Below, piece by piece: positions 1 through 9,292 of a DNA stretch of 64,000 bases. Numbering within the stretch: position 1 is the first letter of the stretch; every line of letters begins with the position of its first letter. The notes below the pieces were generated by a model. It searched no databases and was not told where the DNA came from. It was given only the letters and a program-made list of their open reading frames with translations. The DNA comes from Streptomyces dangxiongensis (lineage in GTDB: Bacteria; Actinomycetota; Actinomycetes; Streptomycetales; Streptomycetaceae), in the NCBI RefSeq assembly GCF_003675325.1, contig NZ_CP033073.1:3720001-3784000 (forward strand), written 5' to 3'. Both the position numbers and the translations under genes were made by a program.

Positions 1-159
1 GGGTGGCTTCCTTTCGGGGCCCGGCCATCGGGCTTGTCCGAGAAGGAAGTTAGGAGGGGAGGACCGTCGTCGGCGTCCCGCCAGGGAGCTGTTCGGCGCC
101 GTAGCTCTCAGGTACTACGGGTATGACCGGGGCCGGCCCCTACGTGGGAAGCGGGTGTG
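1..159. other. left edge, no gene recognised
   Basis: I see no convincing coding sequence here. The stretch lies downstream of the leftward hydrolase gene that ends at 160 and could contain its terminator or the 3' flank of a gene outside the window. Confidence 0.4.
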
Positions 160-1083
160 TCACCAGGCGAGCTGGGCGATCTCCTCCGCCACCACCGCGC
201 AGGCGTCCGCCGCCGGGTCGATCAGCGGGAAGTGGCCCACGTCAGCCAGGAGCGTCAGCCCGGCGACCTCGCCCGCCTTCGCCGCGGCCTCGGCGTACGA
301 CTCGGCGACCGCCGGCGGCACCACCAGGTCCGCGCGGCCCTGGACCAGGGTCGTGGCGATGCCGGTCGGGAGGAGGAGGACGGGGTCCGCGTAGGCCCGG
401 CGTTCCGCGAACACGGCGTTGCCGCCGAGGAGTTGCCGGGACGCGTGCCCGCAGACGCCGAGCTTCTCGGCCACCTCCAGGTCCGCGATCGGCGCGAGCG
501 CGACGACTCCGCGCAGCGCCGCCGGCCCGCCGGTGCGCCAGGGGGCGTCCGCGGGGAGGACATGGCGGGCCGCCGCCCACAGGGCCAGGTGGCCGCCCGC
601 CGAGTGGCCGGTGAGGACCGTACGGCCCGTGTCCGCCTGCGGGAGCGCCTCGTGGACCAGGGCGGGGAGGGCGTCCAGGGCCGCCGCGATGTCGTCGAGG
701 GTGTCGGGCCAGCGGCCGGCGGGAGGCGTGTCCCCGTCCTCGGCATCCGGCTCGCGCGTCCCGGCGTCCTGTGCGGGGATCAGGGGCCGGCCACCGCGCC
801 GGTACTCGACGTTGGCCACCGCGAAGCCCCGGCGGGCCAGGTGGTCCGCGAAGGGGGTGATGTGCCGGCGGTCGTAGCGGGCGCGCCAGGCACCCCCGTG
901 CAGGACGACGACCAGGGGGGCCGGGGAGGCGGCGGACCCCGCGCCGGGGCGCGGGGCGTAGAAGTCGATCACCTGGTCGGGGTGGTCACCGTAGGCGGCC
1001 GTGACGTCGGGGTCGACCGCAGGGTGCGAGAAGGCCGACTCCTCTTCGGCGGCGGCGCGGGCTGCGGCGGCGTCGTCCGGCAT
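160..1083 (-). CDS. alpha/beta hydrolase, probable kynurenine formamidase
   Basis: A 307-residue cytoplasmic alpha/beta hydrolase of the esterase/lipase (BD-FAE, arylformamidase-like) type. Visible motifs are HGGAW near residue 62 (oxyanion hole), the nucleophile elbow GHSAGGH near residue 160 and a C-terminal GHF that supplies the catalytic His. It is the third gene in the same direction as tryptophan 2,3-dioxygenase and kynureninase, so the likely reaction is hydrolysis of N-formylkynurenine to kynurenine, the missing step between them. It is separated from kynureninase by 185 bp, so it may have its own promoter. ATG start with GAGAGG seven bases upstream. The fold is certain; the substrate is inferred from context. 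Confidence 0.8.
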   Translation of the reverse strand: MPDDAAAARAAAEEESAFSHPAVDPDVTAAYGDHPDQVIDFYAPRPGAGSAASPAPLVVVLHGGAWRARYDRRHITPFADHLARRGFAVANVEYRRGGRPLIPAQDAGTREPDAEDGDTPPAGRWPDTLDDIAAALDALPALVHEALPQADTGRTVLTGHSAGGHLALWAAARHVLPADAPWRTGGPAALRGVVALAPIADLEVAEKLGVCGHASRQLLGGNAVFAERRAYADPVLLLPTGIATTLVQGRADLVVPPAVAESYAEAAAKAGEVAGLTLLADVGHFPLIDPAADACAVVAEEIAQLAW

Positions 1084-1268
1084 GCTCCAACCTCTCAGCG
1101 ACGGAACGGGATCGGCGGACCGGGCGGGGGCGGCCGGCCGTTGGCGGGGACGGTATCAGGCCGGTGACGTGCGGGGATACCGAGATGTCACGCCCGGTGA
1201 GGAGCACCCGGTGCGGTGGGGCGGGCCGGCCGGTGACGAGGTCCGGCCGTCCCGCCCCGTCCCGTTCC

Positions 1269-2453
1269 CTAGGCCAGCACCTCCGCCAGGATGCGCGCGG
1301 CCCGCTCGGTGTCCCGGAAGCCCACGTACAGCGGCGTGAACCCGAACCGGAGCACGTCGGGGTGGCGGAAGTCCCCGACGACCCCGCGCTCGACGAGGCG
1401 TTTCATGACCTCGCCGGCGTCCGGGCAGCGCAGGGCGATCTGACTGCCCCGCTCCTCGTGGCGTCCGGGTGTCACGCACTCCGTCCGCCCCGGCCCGGTG
1501 TACTCGGCCACGCACCGCAGGAAGAAGTCCGTCAGGGCGAGGGACTTCGCGCGGACCGCGGTGAGGGACACCCCGTCCCAGACCTCCAGGGCGGCCTCCA
1601 GGGCCAGCATGGAGAGGATGTCCGGCGTGCCGACCCGGCCGCGCGCAGCGCCAGGTGCCGGGGCGTAGGCCGGGCTCATGCCGAAGGGGTCGGCGTGGGA
1701 GTTCCAACCGGGCAGCGGGGAGTCGAAGCGGTCCTGGAGCGCGCCGCGCACGTACAGGTACGCCGGTGAACCCGGGCCGCCGTTCAGGTACTTGTAGGTG
1801 CAGCCGACCGCCAGGTCGACCCCGTGCTCGTCCAGGCCCACCGGCAGCGCGCCCGCGCTGTGGCACAGGTCCCAGACCGCGAGGGCGCCGGCGGCGTGGA
1901 CCGCGGCGGTGAGCCCGGGCAGGTCGTGCAGGCGGCCGGTGCGGTAGTCGACGTGGTTGAGCAGGACCGCCGCCGTACGGCCGCCGAGGAGCCCCGGCAC
2001 CTCCGCCGGGGTGACCGCGCGCAGGGTGCGCCCGGTCAGGCGGGCCGCCGACTCGGCGATGTAGCCGTCCGTGGGGAAGGTCGTGGCGTCGACCAGGATC
2101 TCGGTGCGGTCCTCGCCGGCCATGCGGGCCGCCGCCACGAGCGCCTTGAAGACGTTCACGCTGGTGGAGTCGCCGACGACGATCTGGCCCGGGGCGGCGC
2201 CGACCAGCGGGGCGATCCGGTCGCCGATCCGCTCGGGCGCCGTCCACCAGCCGCTCTCCTCCCAGGAGCGGATCCGCAGTTCGCCCCACTGGCGGCGGAC
2301 CACGTCCTCGACCCGGCCCGGTACGTGCGCGGGCAGGGCGCCGAGCGAGTTCCCGTCCAGGTAGACCACGTCGTCGAGGACGAAACGGTCGCGCAGCGGG
2401 GCCAGCTCGTCCGCCGCGTCCAGCTTCTCCGCGAGCAGGCGCAGCTCAGACAT
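1269..2453 (-). CDS. kynU: kynureninase
   Basis: A 394-residue PLP-dependent fold-type I enzyme that cleaves L-kynurenine to anthranilate and alanine. The PLP lysine lies in TYKYLNGGPGSPAYLY in the middle of the protein. The N-terminal YLDGNSLG and the C-terminal RFGFTPLYVGF are hallmark kynureninase segments. Length is normal for the family. Its ATG overlaps the end of the upstream dioxygenase gene by 8 bp, indicating translational coupling. Together with the dioxygenase and the downstream hydrolase it would convert tryptophan to anthranilate, for catabolism or as an antibiotic building block. Confidence 0.95.
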   Translation of the reverse strand: MSELRLLAEKLDAADELAPLRDRFVLDDVVYLDGNSLGALPAHVPGRVEDVVRRQWGELRIRSWEESGWWTAPERIGDRIAPLVGAAPGQIVVGDSTSVNVFKALVAAARMAGEDRTEILVDATTFPTDGYIAESAARLTGRTLRAVTPAEVPGLLGGRTAAVLLNHVDYRTGRLHDLPGLTAAVHAAGALAVWDLCHSAGALPVGLDEHGVDLAVGCTYKYLNGGPGSPAYLYVRGALQDRFDSPLPGWNSHADPFGMSPAYAPAPGAARGRVGTPDILSMLALEAALEVWDGVSLTAVRAKSLALTDFFLRCVAEYTGPGRTECVTPGRHEERGSQIALRCPDAGEVMKRLVERGVVGDFRHPDVLRFGFTPLYVGFRDTERAARILAEVLA

Positions 2454-3294
2454 GGGACCTCGCCGTCCACAGCTCGGGGAACACGTTCTTGCGGGCGCGC
2501 TTCTCCAGCCAGGCCACGCCGGCCGAACCGCCCGTGCCGGCCTTGGCGCCCATCGCGCGCCGGGTGGCGACGAGGTGGTCGTTGCGCCAGCGCCACACCA
2601 GTTCGGCCACGTCCGTCAGCGCCTCGCCCAGCCGGGCGATCTCGTCGCTCTCGTCGTCCGCGTAGACGGCGGCCCAGGCGGTCTCCACGGCCTCCGACGG
2701 CTCGTAGCGCCGGGTGACGTCGCGGTGCAGCACGGAGTCGGGGATCGCGTGGCCGCGGCGCGCGAGGAGCCGGACGACCTCGTCGTACAGGCTCGGCTCG
2801 TGCAGGGCCTTCTCCAGTTCCGCGTGGACGCGCGGGGCGCCGCGGTGCGGGACGAGCATGGACGCCGACTTGTCGCCGAGCAGGAACTCCAGGCGCCGGT
2901 ACATCGCCGACTGGAAGCCGGAGCCCTCGCCGAGCGCGCTCCGGTAGCTGTTGAACTGCGCGGGGGTAAGCTGGCCGAGCGGCTTCCAGGAGGCGTTGAG
3001 CGCCTCCAGCTCGCGCACGGACCGCTTCAGCGCGGCGATCGCGGTGGGCACGTCGTCCGAGCGGAGCGCCTTCGCGGCGGTCTCCCACTCGTGCACGAGG
3101 ACCGTGAACCACAGCTCCATGACCTGGGTGGTCACCAGGAAGACCATCTCTCCGGGGTCGTCGGAGAGGGTGTGCTGGAGATGGGTGAGCACGTCCGCCT
3201 TGACGTAGTCCTCGTACGGCGTCGTACCCGCGAAGTCGAGATGCGGGGTCTCGGGCTCAGTGGCCTCGGAAGGGGGGTGAGCCTGGTGGGACAT
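2446..3294 (-). CDS. kynA: tryptophan 2,3-dioxygenase
   Basis: A 282-residue heme enzyme that opens the indole ring of L-tryptophan to N-formylkynurenine. The start is the ATG at 3294 (MSHQAHPP), which has AGGAG six bases upstream; an in-frame extension to 3522 runs through a terminator and is not coding. Family segments visible are TPYEDYVKADVLTHLQ, MVFLVTTQVMELWF and EFLLGDKSASML. It is the first gene of a leftward operon with kynureninase, with an 8 bp overlap. A terminator of the preceding DUF3151 gene sits just upstream, so the promoter lies in about 3295-3399. Confidence 0.95.
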   Translation of the reverse strand: MSHQAHPPSEATEPETPHLDFAGTTPYEDYVKADVLTHLQHTLSDDPGEMVFLVTTQVMELWFTVLVHEWETAAKALRSDDVPTAIAALKRSVRELEALNASWKPLGQLTPAQFNSYRSALGEGSGFQSAMYRRLEFLLGDKSASMLVPHRGAPRVHAELEKALHEPSLYDEVVRLLARRGHAIPDSVLHRDVTRRYEPSEAVETAWAAVYADDESDEIARLGEALTDVAELVWRWRNDHLVATRRAMGAKAGTGGSAGVAWLEKRARKNVFPELWTARSHV

Positions 3295-3399
3295 CGCTGT
3301 CTCCTGTGTTACTCCGGGTAGCGGTCCGCCCCTGCCGATGCCGGCACGGGGGCCCCGGTCCCCACACCGCATCCTCCGCATTCCCCCCGGAAACGGCAA

Positions 3400-3423
3400 G
3401 GCCCGTCCGCTGCCGGACGGGCC
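3400..3423 (-). terminator. intrinsic terminator after the DUF3151 gene
   Basis: Perfect 10 bp stem GGCCCGTCCG/CGGACGGGCC with a CTGC loop, 22 bp beyond the DUF3151 stop codon and before the dioxygenase start. No long T tract, as is usual in Streptomyces. Confidence 0.8.
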
Positions 3424-3445
3424 ACACCGGTGGTCGCACCCGGGG

Positions 3446-3859
3446 TCAGCCCAGCGTGCGGACCGCCGTCGGCGAGGAGTCCTCCAGGAACTTCGCGCAG
3501 CGCTCGTGCTCGTCCTGCTCACCGATGACCCCGGCGGCGCGGGCGAGGGCGTGCAGGGCCCGCAGGAAGCCGCGGTTCGGCTCGTGCTCCCACGGCACCG
3601 GGCCGTGTCCCTTCCAGCCGCTGCGGCGCAGGGCGTCCAGACCGCGGTGGTAACCCGTACGGGCGTAGGCGTACGACTCCACGACCGCGCCCCGCTCGAA
3701 CGCCTCGTCGGCCAACTGGGCCCAGGCGAGGGAGGAGGTGGGGTACCGCGCGGCGACGTCGGCGGGCGCGGTGCCGTCCGCCAGCAGCCGGCGGGGCTCC
3801 GGATCGTCCGGGAGGTGCGTGGGGGGCGGGCCGCCGAGGAGGTTCTCGTGAATCGTCAT
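3446..3859 (-). CDS. DUF3151 family protein
   Basis: A 137-residue soluble protein of unknown function, recognised as the actinobacterial DUF3151 family from the patterns YPTSSLAWAQLADEAF, SYAYARTGYHRGLDALRR and FLRALHALARAAG. The composition suggests an all-helical fold. The start chosen is the ATG at 3859 (MTIHENLL), which matches the usual family N-terminus; an ATG/GTG-type start six codons earlier is possible. It lies downstream of the fructose-bisphosphate aldolase gene in the same direction, but a terminator-like hairpin separates them, so it is probably its own unit. Confidence 0.8.
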   Translation of the reverse strand: MTIHENLLGGPPPTHLPDDPEPRRLLADGTAPADVAARYPTSSLAWAQLADEAFERGAVVESYAYARTGYHRGLDALRRSGWKGHGPVPWEHEPNRGFLRALHALARAAGVIGEQDEHERCAKFLEDSSPTAVRTLG

Positions 3860-3994
3860 GGGTTCAGTCTCGCGCACGCGGACACGGCCGACGGCGCCCG
3901 GGCCGGATGCCGGGAAGGTGAGCGGCCCGGGGCGGAGCAGACGGAGGGCCCGGGCCGGGCAGGCAGAGGGCAGGCGCGGGGGCGGGCAGGCGCA

Positions 3995-4024
3995 GGGCCC
4001 GGCGCCGTGACGGCCGCCGGGCCC
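3995..4024 (-). terminator. intrinsic terminator after fba
   Basis: Inverted repeat GGGCCCGGCG/CGCCGGGCCC around a short loop that itself can pair, starting 16 bp after the aldolase stop. Confidence 0.75.
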
Positions 4025-4040
4025 ACCGGGGGGTACCCGC

Positions 4041-5063
4041 TTACTTGATCTTGTTGCCCGCGGAGCGGAGGTGCTGCGTGGCCTCGAGGACGCGCGCGGC
4101 CATGCTCGCCTCGGCCAGCTTGCCCCAGGTGCGCGGGTCGTAGGCCTTCTTGTTGCCGACCTCGCCGTCGACCTTCAGGACGCCGTCGTAGTTGCGGAAC
4201 ATGTGGTCGACGACCGGACGGGTGAAGGCGTACTGGGTGTCCGTGTCGAGGTTCATCTTCACGACGCCGTTCTCCAGCGCGGTCTGGATCTCCTGCTCGG
4301 TGGAGCCGGAGCCGCCGTGGAAGACGAAGTCGAACGGGGACGCCTTGCCGAAGCGGGCGGCGACGCCCTCGTTCAGCTCCTTGAGCAGCTCCGGGCGGAG
4401 GACGACGTTGCCCGGCTTGTACACGCCGTGCACGTTGCCGAAGGAGGCGGCCAGCAGGTAGCGGCCCTTGTCGCCCAGCCCCAGGGCCTCGGCGGTGCGG
4501 ATCGCGTCGTCGACCGTGGTGTAGAGGGAATCGTTGATCTCGTGCGAGACACCGTCCTCCTCGCCGCCGGTCGGGGTGATCTCCACTTCGAGGATGATGT
4601 GCGCGGCGCGGGCCTGCTCCAGCAGCTCCTGCGCGATCTCCAGGTTGTCGGCGAGGGTCTCGGCCGAGCCGTCCCACATGTGCGACTGGAACAGCGGGCC
4701 GAGGCCGGCGTCCACGCGCTTCTTCGACAGCGCGATGAGCGGGCGTACGTACCCGTCGAGCTTGTCCTTCGGGCAGTGGTCCGTGTGCAGGGCGATGTTG
4801 ACCGGGTACTTCTCGGCGAGGATGTGGGCGTACTCGGCGAGCGCGACCGCGCCGGTCACCATGTCCTTGCTGTACTGGCCGCCGAGGAACTCGGCACCAC
4901 CGGTCGAGATCTGGACGATGCCGTCGCTCTCCGCCTCCGCGAAACCGCGCAGCGCCGCGTTCAGGGTCTGGCTCGAGGTGACGTTGATGGCCGGGTAGGC
5001 GAACTTGCCTGCCTTCGCCCGGTCGAGCATCTCGTTGTAGACCTCGGGGGTTGCGATGGGCAT
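4041..5063 (-). CDS. fba: class II fructose-bisphosphate aldolase
   Basis: A 340-residue zinc-dependent aldolase that reversibly cleaves fructose 1,6-bisphosphate to glyceraldehyde 3-phosphate and dihydroxyacetone phosphate in glycolysis and gluconeogenesis. It shows HTDHCPK at residues 93-99 (Asp95 and the zinc-binding His96), the glycine-rich phosphate loop VFHGGSGS and the NMDTDTQ-like segment KMNLDTDTQ near the C-terminus. Length is typical of the FbaA subgroup. Start ATG at 5063 with AGGAG upstream. Single gene with its own terminator. Confidence 0.97.
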   Translation of the reverse strand: MPIATPEVYNEMLDRAKAGKFAYPAINVTSSQTLNAALRGFAEAESDGIVQISTGGAEFLGGQYSKDMVTGAVALAEYAHILAEKYPVNIALHTDHCPKDKLDGYVRPLIALSKKRVDAGLGPLFQSHMWDGSAETLADNLEIAQELLEQARAAHIILEVEITPTGGEEDGVSHEINDSLYTTVDDAIRTAEALGLGDKGRYLLAASFGNVHGVYKPGNVVLRPELLKELNEGVAARFGKASPFDFVFHGGSGSTEQEIQTALENGVVKMNLDTDTQYAFTRPVVDHMFRNYDGVLKVDGEVGNKKAYDPRTWGKLAEASMAARVLEATQHLRSAGNKIK

Positions 5064-5215
5064 CTGTCCGCTCCTTGTGTTGCGGGTGGATTCTGCGTTA
5101 CGGCCCTGACCTAGACCTGGGGTGCGACGTCATCGTCGGCCCCATCCTTCCAGACACGACGTGCCCGCCGGCGCGATGGTGGGCACCCCGGCCAAGTCCA
5201 GGTCATACCGGTCCG

Positions 5216-5764
5216 TCAGTCCAGACCCAGTTCATCCTTCGAGAAGGCGAAACGGTACGGAACACCCGCGCCGGCCTGGATCTTCTCGGCCGCGCCGGTC
5301 GCCCGGTCCACGATGGTCGCGACGGCGACGACCTCGGCACCGGCCTCGCGCACCGCCTCCACGGCGGTCAGCGGGGAGCCGCCGGTGGTGGAGGTGTCCT
5401 CGACGACGAGCACACGGCGGCCCGCGATGTCCGGGCCCTCCACGCGCCGCTGCAGGCCGTGCGCCTTCGCCGCCTTGCGGACGACGAACGCGTCCAGCGT
5501 GCGCCCGCGCGCGGCGGCGGCGTGCAGCATGGCGGCGGCGACCGGGTCGGCGCCCATGGTGAGGCCGCCGACCGCGTCGAACTCCAGGTCCGCGGTCAGG
5601 TCCAGCAGCACCTGGCCGACCAGCGGGGCGGCCTCGCCGTCGAGGGTGACGCGGCGCAGGTCGACGTAGTAGTCGGCCTCCAGACCGGAGGAGAGAGTCA
5701 CCTTGCCGTGCACCACGGCCTTGTCCTTGATCTGCTGAAGCAGCGCGCCACGTACGTCCGTCAT
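5216..5764 (-). CDS. pyrE: orotate phosphoribosyltransferase
   Basis: A 182-residue type I phosphoribosyltransferase that transfers PRPP to orotate to give OMP in pyrimidine synthesis. The PRPP-binding loop VLVVEDTSTTGGS lies at residues 118-130 and the flexible-loop lysines are in FVVRKAAKAHG near residue 93. The gene follows the aldose epimerase gene with a 10 bp gap in the same direction, so the two are probably co-transcribed. It is far from the other pyr genes, as is usual in Streptomyces. Confidence 0.95.
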   Translation of the reverse strand: MTDVRGALLQQIKDKAVVHGKVTLSSGLEADYYVDLRRVTLDGEAAPLVGQVLLDLTADLEFDAVGGLTMGADPVAAAMLHAAAARGRTLDAFVVRKAAKAHGLQRRVEGPDIAGRRVLVVEDTSTTGGSPLTAVEAVREAGAEVVAVATIVDRATGAAEKIQAGAGVPYRFAFSKDELGLD

Positions 5765-5774
5765 GGCAGCCAGC

Positions 5775-6563
5775 TTAAAGGCGCCGCCAGCTCCAGGTGG
5801 TCGTCGCCTCCAGCGGCTCCAGCGGGGTGACCAGGCGCGGGTGGGTGTTCAGGCCGTTGGGCGGGCCGGTCTGCGGTTCCACGCAGACGGCCTCGGCCTG
5901 CTCGTCGTAGACCACCACCCACTTCTCCCGGCTGGTCACCGCCAGCTCAAGCTGCCCGGGCCAGGTGAGGGTGACGCCGACGCCGTCCGGCATGCCGAAG
6001 CAGTCGTCCCAGGGGCCGGGCCTCGGATCGACGCGCTGGCCGGTGGGCAGGTGGTCGTCACCGCGCTCCTCCTGCCAGGCGGGCGTGAAGTCCAGCCGCA
6101 CGTCCTCGCCGCCGAGGTTCCGGTGGAACCACGGGTGCCAGCCGATCTGCGCCGGGAAGGAGTCGTCGTACGTCTCGACGGACACCGTCAGCGTCAGGGC
6201 GTCCTCGGCGAGCGCGACGATCTGGGTGACGCGGCCGGTGTGCGGCCAGGGATCGGTCAGCTCGTACGTGATCACCGCCTCGTTCTCCGTGACGCGCGCG
6301 GTGCGCCAGGCGCCGTCGCGCGCGGTGCCGTGGATGGCGTGCGGCGGGGCGTTGAGCGGCATCCGGCGGAGGGTGGCGCCGTCCAGGAAGCGGCCCTCCC
6401 GGATCCGGCCGCACCAGGGCACCATCGGGAAGCAGCCGTAGCGCTCGCCCTGCCGCAGCAGCTCCGTACCGCCGATCCGGAGTCCGCCGATCCGGCCGCC
6501 GTTGCCGGGTCTTACGCTCACTTCCGCGTCGCCCGCGGTCAGCGTGATGTCTTCGTCGCTCAC
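5775..6563 (-). CDS. aldose 1-epimerase family protein
   Basis: A 262-residue galactose mutarotase-like beta-sandwich protein predicted to interconvert anomers of hexoses or related sugars. Features are the N-terminal sheet ending in GGTELLRQGERYGCFPMVPW, the catalytic-His segment NAPPHAIHGTARDG and IGWHPWFHRNLGG; a Glu near the C-terminus (VCVEPQTGPPNGLN) matches the catalytic Glu of the family. GTG start at 6563 (VSDEDITL); the longer reading frame upstream runs through low-complexity repeats and is not used. Ten base pairs upstream of pyrE. The sugar specificity cannot be read from sequence. Confidence 0.88.
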   Translation of the reverse strand: MSDEDITLTAGDAEVSVRPGNGGRIGGLRIGGTELLRQGERYGCFPMVPWCGRIREGRFLDGATLRRMPLNAPPHAIHGTARDGAWRTARVTENEAVITYELTDPWPHTGRVTQIVALAEDALTLTVSVETYDDSFPAQIGWHPWFHRNLGGEDVRLDFTPAWQEERGDDHLPTGQRVDPRPGPWDDCFGMPDGVGVTLTWPGQLELAVTSREKWVVVYDEQAEAVCVEPQTGPPNGLNTHPRLVTPLEPLEATTTWSWRRL

Positions 6564-6611
6564 GGGACCGACCCTACTGGGGCGATCAAGAGGGCACGCC
6601 CGAGCGACTCG

Positions 6612-6716
6612 GCGACACTCACCCACGGCACGGGTCGCGCACGGCGCGGGTCAGCGACGCTGGCGCACGGCGCGGGCCGACGGCGCTCACCCACGGCGCG
6701 GGTCAGCGGCGTTTGC
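6612..6716. repeat. imperfect short tandem repeats (CACGGCGCGGGTCAGCG-like)
   Basis: Four degenerate copies of a unit resembling CACGGCGCGGGTCAGCG occur between the epimerase gene start and the end of the next gene; the last copy overlaps the stop region of the SRPBCC gene. No gene is supported inside. Confidence 0.6.
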
Positions 6717-7485
6717 GGAGGGCGCGGGTCAGGACGACCGCCGAGGCGAGGGCCAGAGCGGCGGCGGGGGCCGCCCAGCGCAGGGCGGGGTTGCCGGCAA
6801 TGGTCTGGGGGGCCGGTACGGGAGCGTAGCGGCCGCGCGGCGGGGCGTGGTCGACCTCCTCGGCGCTGCGGCCGATCATCGTCCGGCGGGCGTGCGCGGC
6901 CTCGGCCGGCGGATCACCGGTGTCGGTGAAGTCGTCGGTGAGGCGGTCGGGGCACGCGTCGTCGCCGCCAGGTTCGTCGTCCGCGCCGGGAACCGGCGAC
7001 GAGGCGGGCACCTCGGCCTCGTACCGGGACCCGCGGACCCCGGCGCCGGGTTCCGGCTCCTGGGCCCCGTCCGTCGCCAGGGCGGCCACGAAGCGGTTCA
7101 GCAGTCGTGTCGCCGCCGAGGTCACCGCCTCCGACGGCAGTTCCGTGATGCGGCCGTCCGCGTCCGCGGTGCCCCGTACGGTGACCGTGCAGCCGCCGTC
7201 GCCGTCCGCGAGGCGCAGGGTCAGGGCGAGTCTGACCGATCCGTCGCCGCGGGCCTCGCCCGCTTCAGCGTCGACGGCGTACGTGCCGTCCGCCCGGGCC
7301 GTCACCCGCAGCGCGCCCCGGTAGGTGACGGAGTGTCCGCCGACGCGCAGCTTCAGCCGGCCGGCGATCGGTGCGGCACCGGCGTCCTGCTGCAGTCCGG
7401 GAACCGCCCGGGCGACGCGCGCGGGGTCGGCCAGCGCCGCCCTGAGCCGTTCGGCGGAAACCGGGACGAAGACCTGGTGCTCCAT
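6703..7485 (-). CDS. SRPBCC / CO dehydrogenase subunit G-like membrane-anchored protein
   Basis: A 260-residue protein. The N-terminal 150 residues look like the CoxG-type SRPBCC helix-grip fold (MEHQVFVPVSAERLRAAL, RAVPGLQQD, then a beta-rich region ending ATRLLNRFVAAL). A low-complexity acidic linker follows and one C-terminal transmembrane helix (AAPAAALALASAVVLTRALRKRR), with a positively charged end that predicts a cytoplasmic tail. ATG at 7485 chosen; longer extension unsupported. SRPBCC domains bind hydrophobic ligands, but no specific role can be assigned. No coxLMS genes are nearby. Confidence 0.75.
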   Translation of the reverse strand: MEHQVFVPVSAERLRAALADPARVARAVPGLQQDAGAAPIAGRLKLRVGGHSVTYRGALRVTARADGTYAVDAEAGEARGDGSVRLALTLRLADGDGGCTVTVRGTADADGRITELPSEAVTSAATRLLNRFVAALATDGAQEPEPGAGVRGSRYEAEVPASSPVPGADDEPGGDDACPDRLTDDFTDTGDPPAEAAHARRTMIGRSAEEVDHAPPRGRYAPVPAPQTIAGNPALRWAAPAAALALASAVVLTRALRKRR

Positions 7486-7578
7486 GTCCGGTGAGCCTAC
7501 CCAGTCCCCACGGATACGCACCCGGCTCCGCCACAGGCATCACCCCCGCTCGCGGAACCCGTCCGCCCCGGCCGGCTC

Positions 7579-9213
7579 TCAGTACCGTGGACGGAGCAGG
7601 GTCGACGCCCGCAGGCCGCCGACGCGGGTGCGTTCCGCCGCCTCGGCGTCGGAGGCGAGGGCTGCCAGGGCCGGGCTGGGCGGGTGACCGGGGCCCGGGC
7701 GCAGGGCTGGTGGGGTGCGGCCCGGTGCCGCCAGGAGGAAGCCCCAGTCGTGCGGGGCGCCGGAGGTGCGGTCGGGGCCGGCCGCGGGGCCGGAGCCGTC
7801 GCCGGGGACCCGGTAGGGCGAGGTGGCGAAGCCGGCCGCACGGAGTGTCGCGGCGACGGTCCAGAAGGCGCGGGGCCGGCCGGTGACGGGCCCGGCGTGC
7901 ACCGCCAGACGGCCGTCCGCGGCCAGGACCCGGCGGACGAGGCCGTAGAACTCCTGGGAGTACAGCTTGGTGCCGGCGGTGACGCCGGGGCCGGGGAGGT
8001 CGGCGATCACGACGTCGTACGCCGGTCCCTGGGCCTCCCGCAGCCAGGTGAGCGCGTCGGCGGTGGTGACGTGGACGCGCGGGTCGGCGAGGGCGTGCCC
8101 GTTGGCGGCGGACAGGCCGGGGTCGCGGCGGGCGAGGTCCACCAGGCCGGGGTCGAGTTCGACGACGTCGACGCGGTGGACGCCGCTCCGGCGCAGCACC
8201 TCGCGGGCGGCCAGGCCGTCGCCGCCGCCCAGGACCAGGACGCGCGCGTGGGGGCCGGCGAGGGCGGGGTGGACCAGGGCCTGGTGGTAGCGGGGTTCGT
8301 CCCGGCCGCCGGCCCGGAGCCGGCCGTCGAGGTAGAGGCCGAGGGGCCGGCCGCCGGTGCCGCCGGTGCCGCCGGTCAGGACGATCTCCTGGACGCCGGT
8401 CCGCACGGCCGCCCGGACGTCCGTGCCGTACACGGCGCGGCGGGCGGCCCGCTCGAAGTCGCCGCTGAGGGCGGCGGCGGTGGCGAGGATCCCGAGGACG
8501 AGGAGGCCGGCGAGGAGGAGGGTCCAGCGGGCGCGGCGGGTGAGGTCGCGGCGGAAGAGGCCGAGGACGAGGGCGCCGCCCGCGACCACGTTGACCGTGC
8601 CGGTGAGCAGCGCGCCGGTCAGTTGGCCCAGGTACGGCAGGAGCAGGAAGGGGAAGGCCAGGCCGCCGACGAGGGCGCCGACGTAGTCCGCGGCGAACAG
8701 GTCGGCCACGGCGCCGCCCGCGTCCTGCCGGCGGATGCGCTGGGTCAGCTCCATGAGCAGGGGGATCTCGGCGCCGATGAGCAGGCCGATGATGAGGGAG
8801 AGGGCGACCAGCAGGCAGCGCGGGCCGCCGGCCCACATGCCGCCCCAGCCGCCGGTCCAGGCGAACACGGCGTACAGCGCCATGGCGCTGCATCCGCCGA
8901 CCAGGGCCAGGGCCGACTCGACCGCGCCGAACCCGGCGGCCGCGTGCCGCCGCAGCCGTTTGGCGCCGAGGGAGCCGATGCCCATGGCGAACACCATGAC
9001 GGACAGCACGACGGAGGCCTGGGTGACCGAGTCGCCCGTCAGGTACGAGGCGAACGCGACGAGTTCCAGCTCGTACACCAGCCCGCAGGCCGCGCAGACG
9101 AACACGCACACGAGGACCAGGAACCGCCCGGTGCCGGGCCGGACGGGCAGCCGCGCGGGGCCCGTCCGGGCGGGCGGGGCGCCCGGGGGCGCGGGGGTGT
9201 GCGTTTCGATCAC
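7579..9213 (-). CDS. membrane spermidine synthase-like protein
   Basis: A 544-residue fusion. About seven transmembrane helices in the first 220 residues ([20 protein letters not shown] onward) are followed by a Rossmann methyltransferase-type domain with the nucleotide-binding signature [31 protein letters not shown], and VIADLPGPG in place of the usual DxxDP. This is the actinobacterial polyamine aminopropyltransferase (SpeE-like) membrane family. The substrate is uncertain, because aminopropyl transfer by membrane-fused members is not generally proven. Monocistronic; ATG start; the C-terminus is rich in Pro/Arg. Confidence 0.85.
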   Translation of the reverse strand: MIETHTPAPPGAPPARTGPARLPVRPGTGRFLVLVCVFVCAACGLVYELELVAFASYLTGDSVTQASVVLSVMVFAMGIGSLGAKRLRRHAAAGFGAVESALALVGGCSAMALYAVFAWTGGWGGMWAGGPRCLLVALSLIIGLLIGAEIPLLMELTQRIRRQDAGGAVADLFAADYVGALVGGLAFPFLLLPYLGQLTGALLTGTVNVVAGGALVLGLFRRDLTRRARWTLLLAGLLVLGILATAAALSGDFERAARRAVYGTDVRAAVRTGVQEIVLTGGTGGTGGRPLGLYLDGRLRAGGRDEPRYHQALVHPALAGPHARVLVLGGGDGLAAREVLRRSGVHRVDVVELDPGLVDLARRDPGLSAANGHALADPRVHVTTADALTWLREAQGPAYDVVIADLPGPGVTAGTKLYSQEFYGLVRRVLAADGRLAVHAGPVTGRPRAFWTVAATLRAAGFATSPYRVPGDGSGPAAGPDRTSGAPHDWGFLLAAPGRTPPALRPGPGHPPSPALAALASDAEAAERTRVGGLRASTLLRPRY

Positions 9214-9292
9214 ATTGCGACGTTACGTCACACAATGGGTACGCCTCGTCACCCACACGTGTGGATCTGACGGCAGTTGACGGATTTCGGGT

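Noticed and set aside
3295..3522. N-terminal extension of tryptophan dioxygenase
   Set aside because: The extension contains a terminator hairpin and the strong RBS is at the inner ATG 3294.
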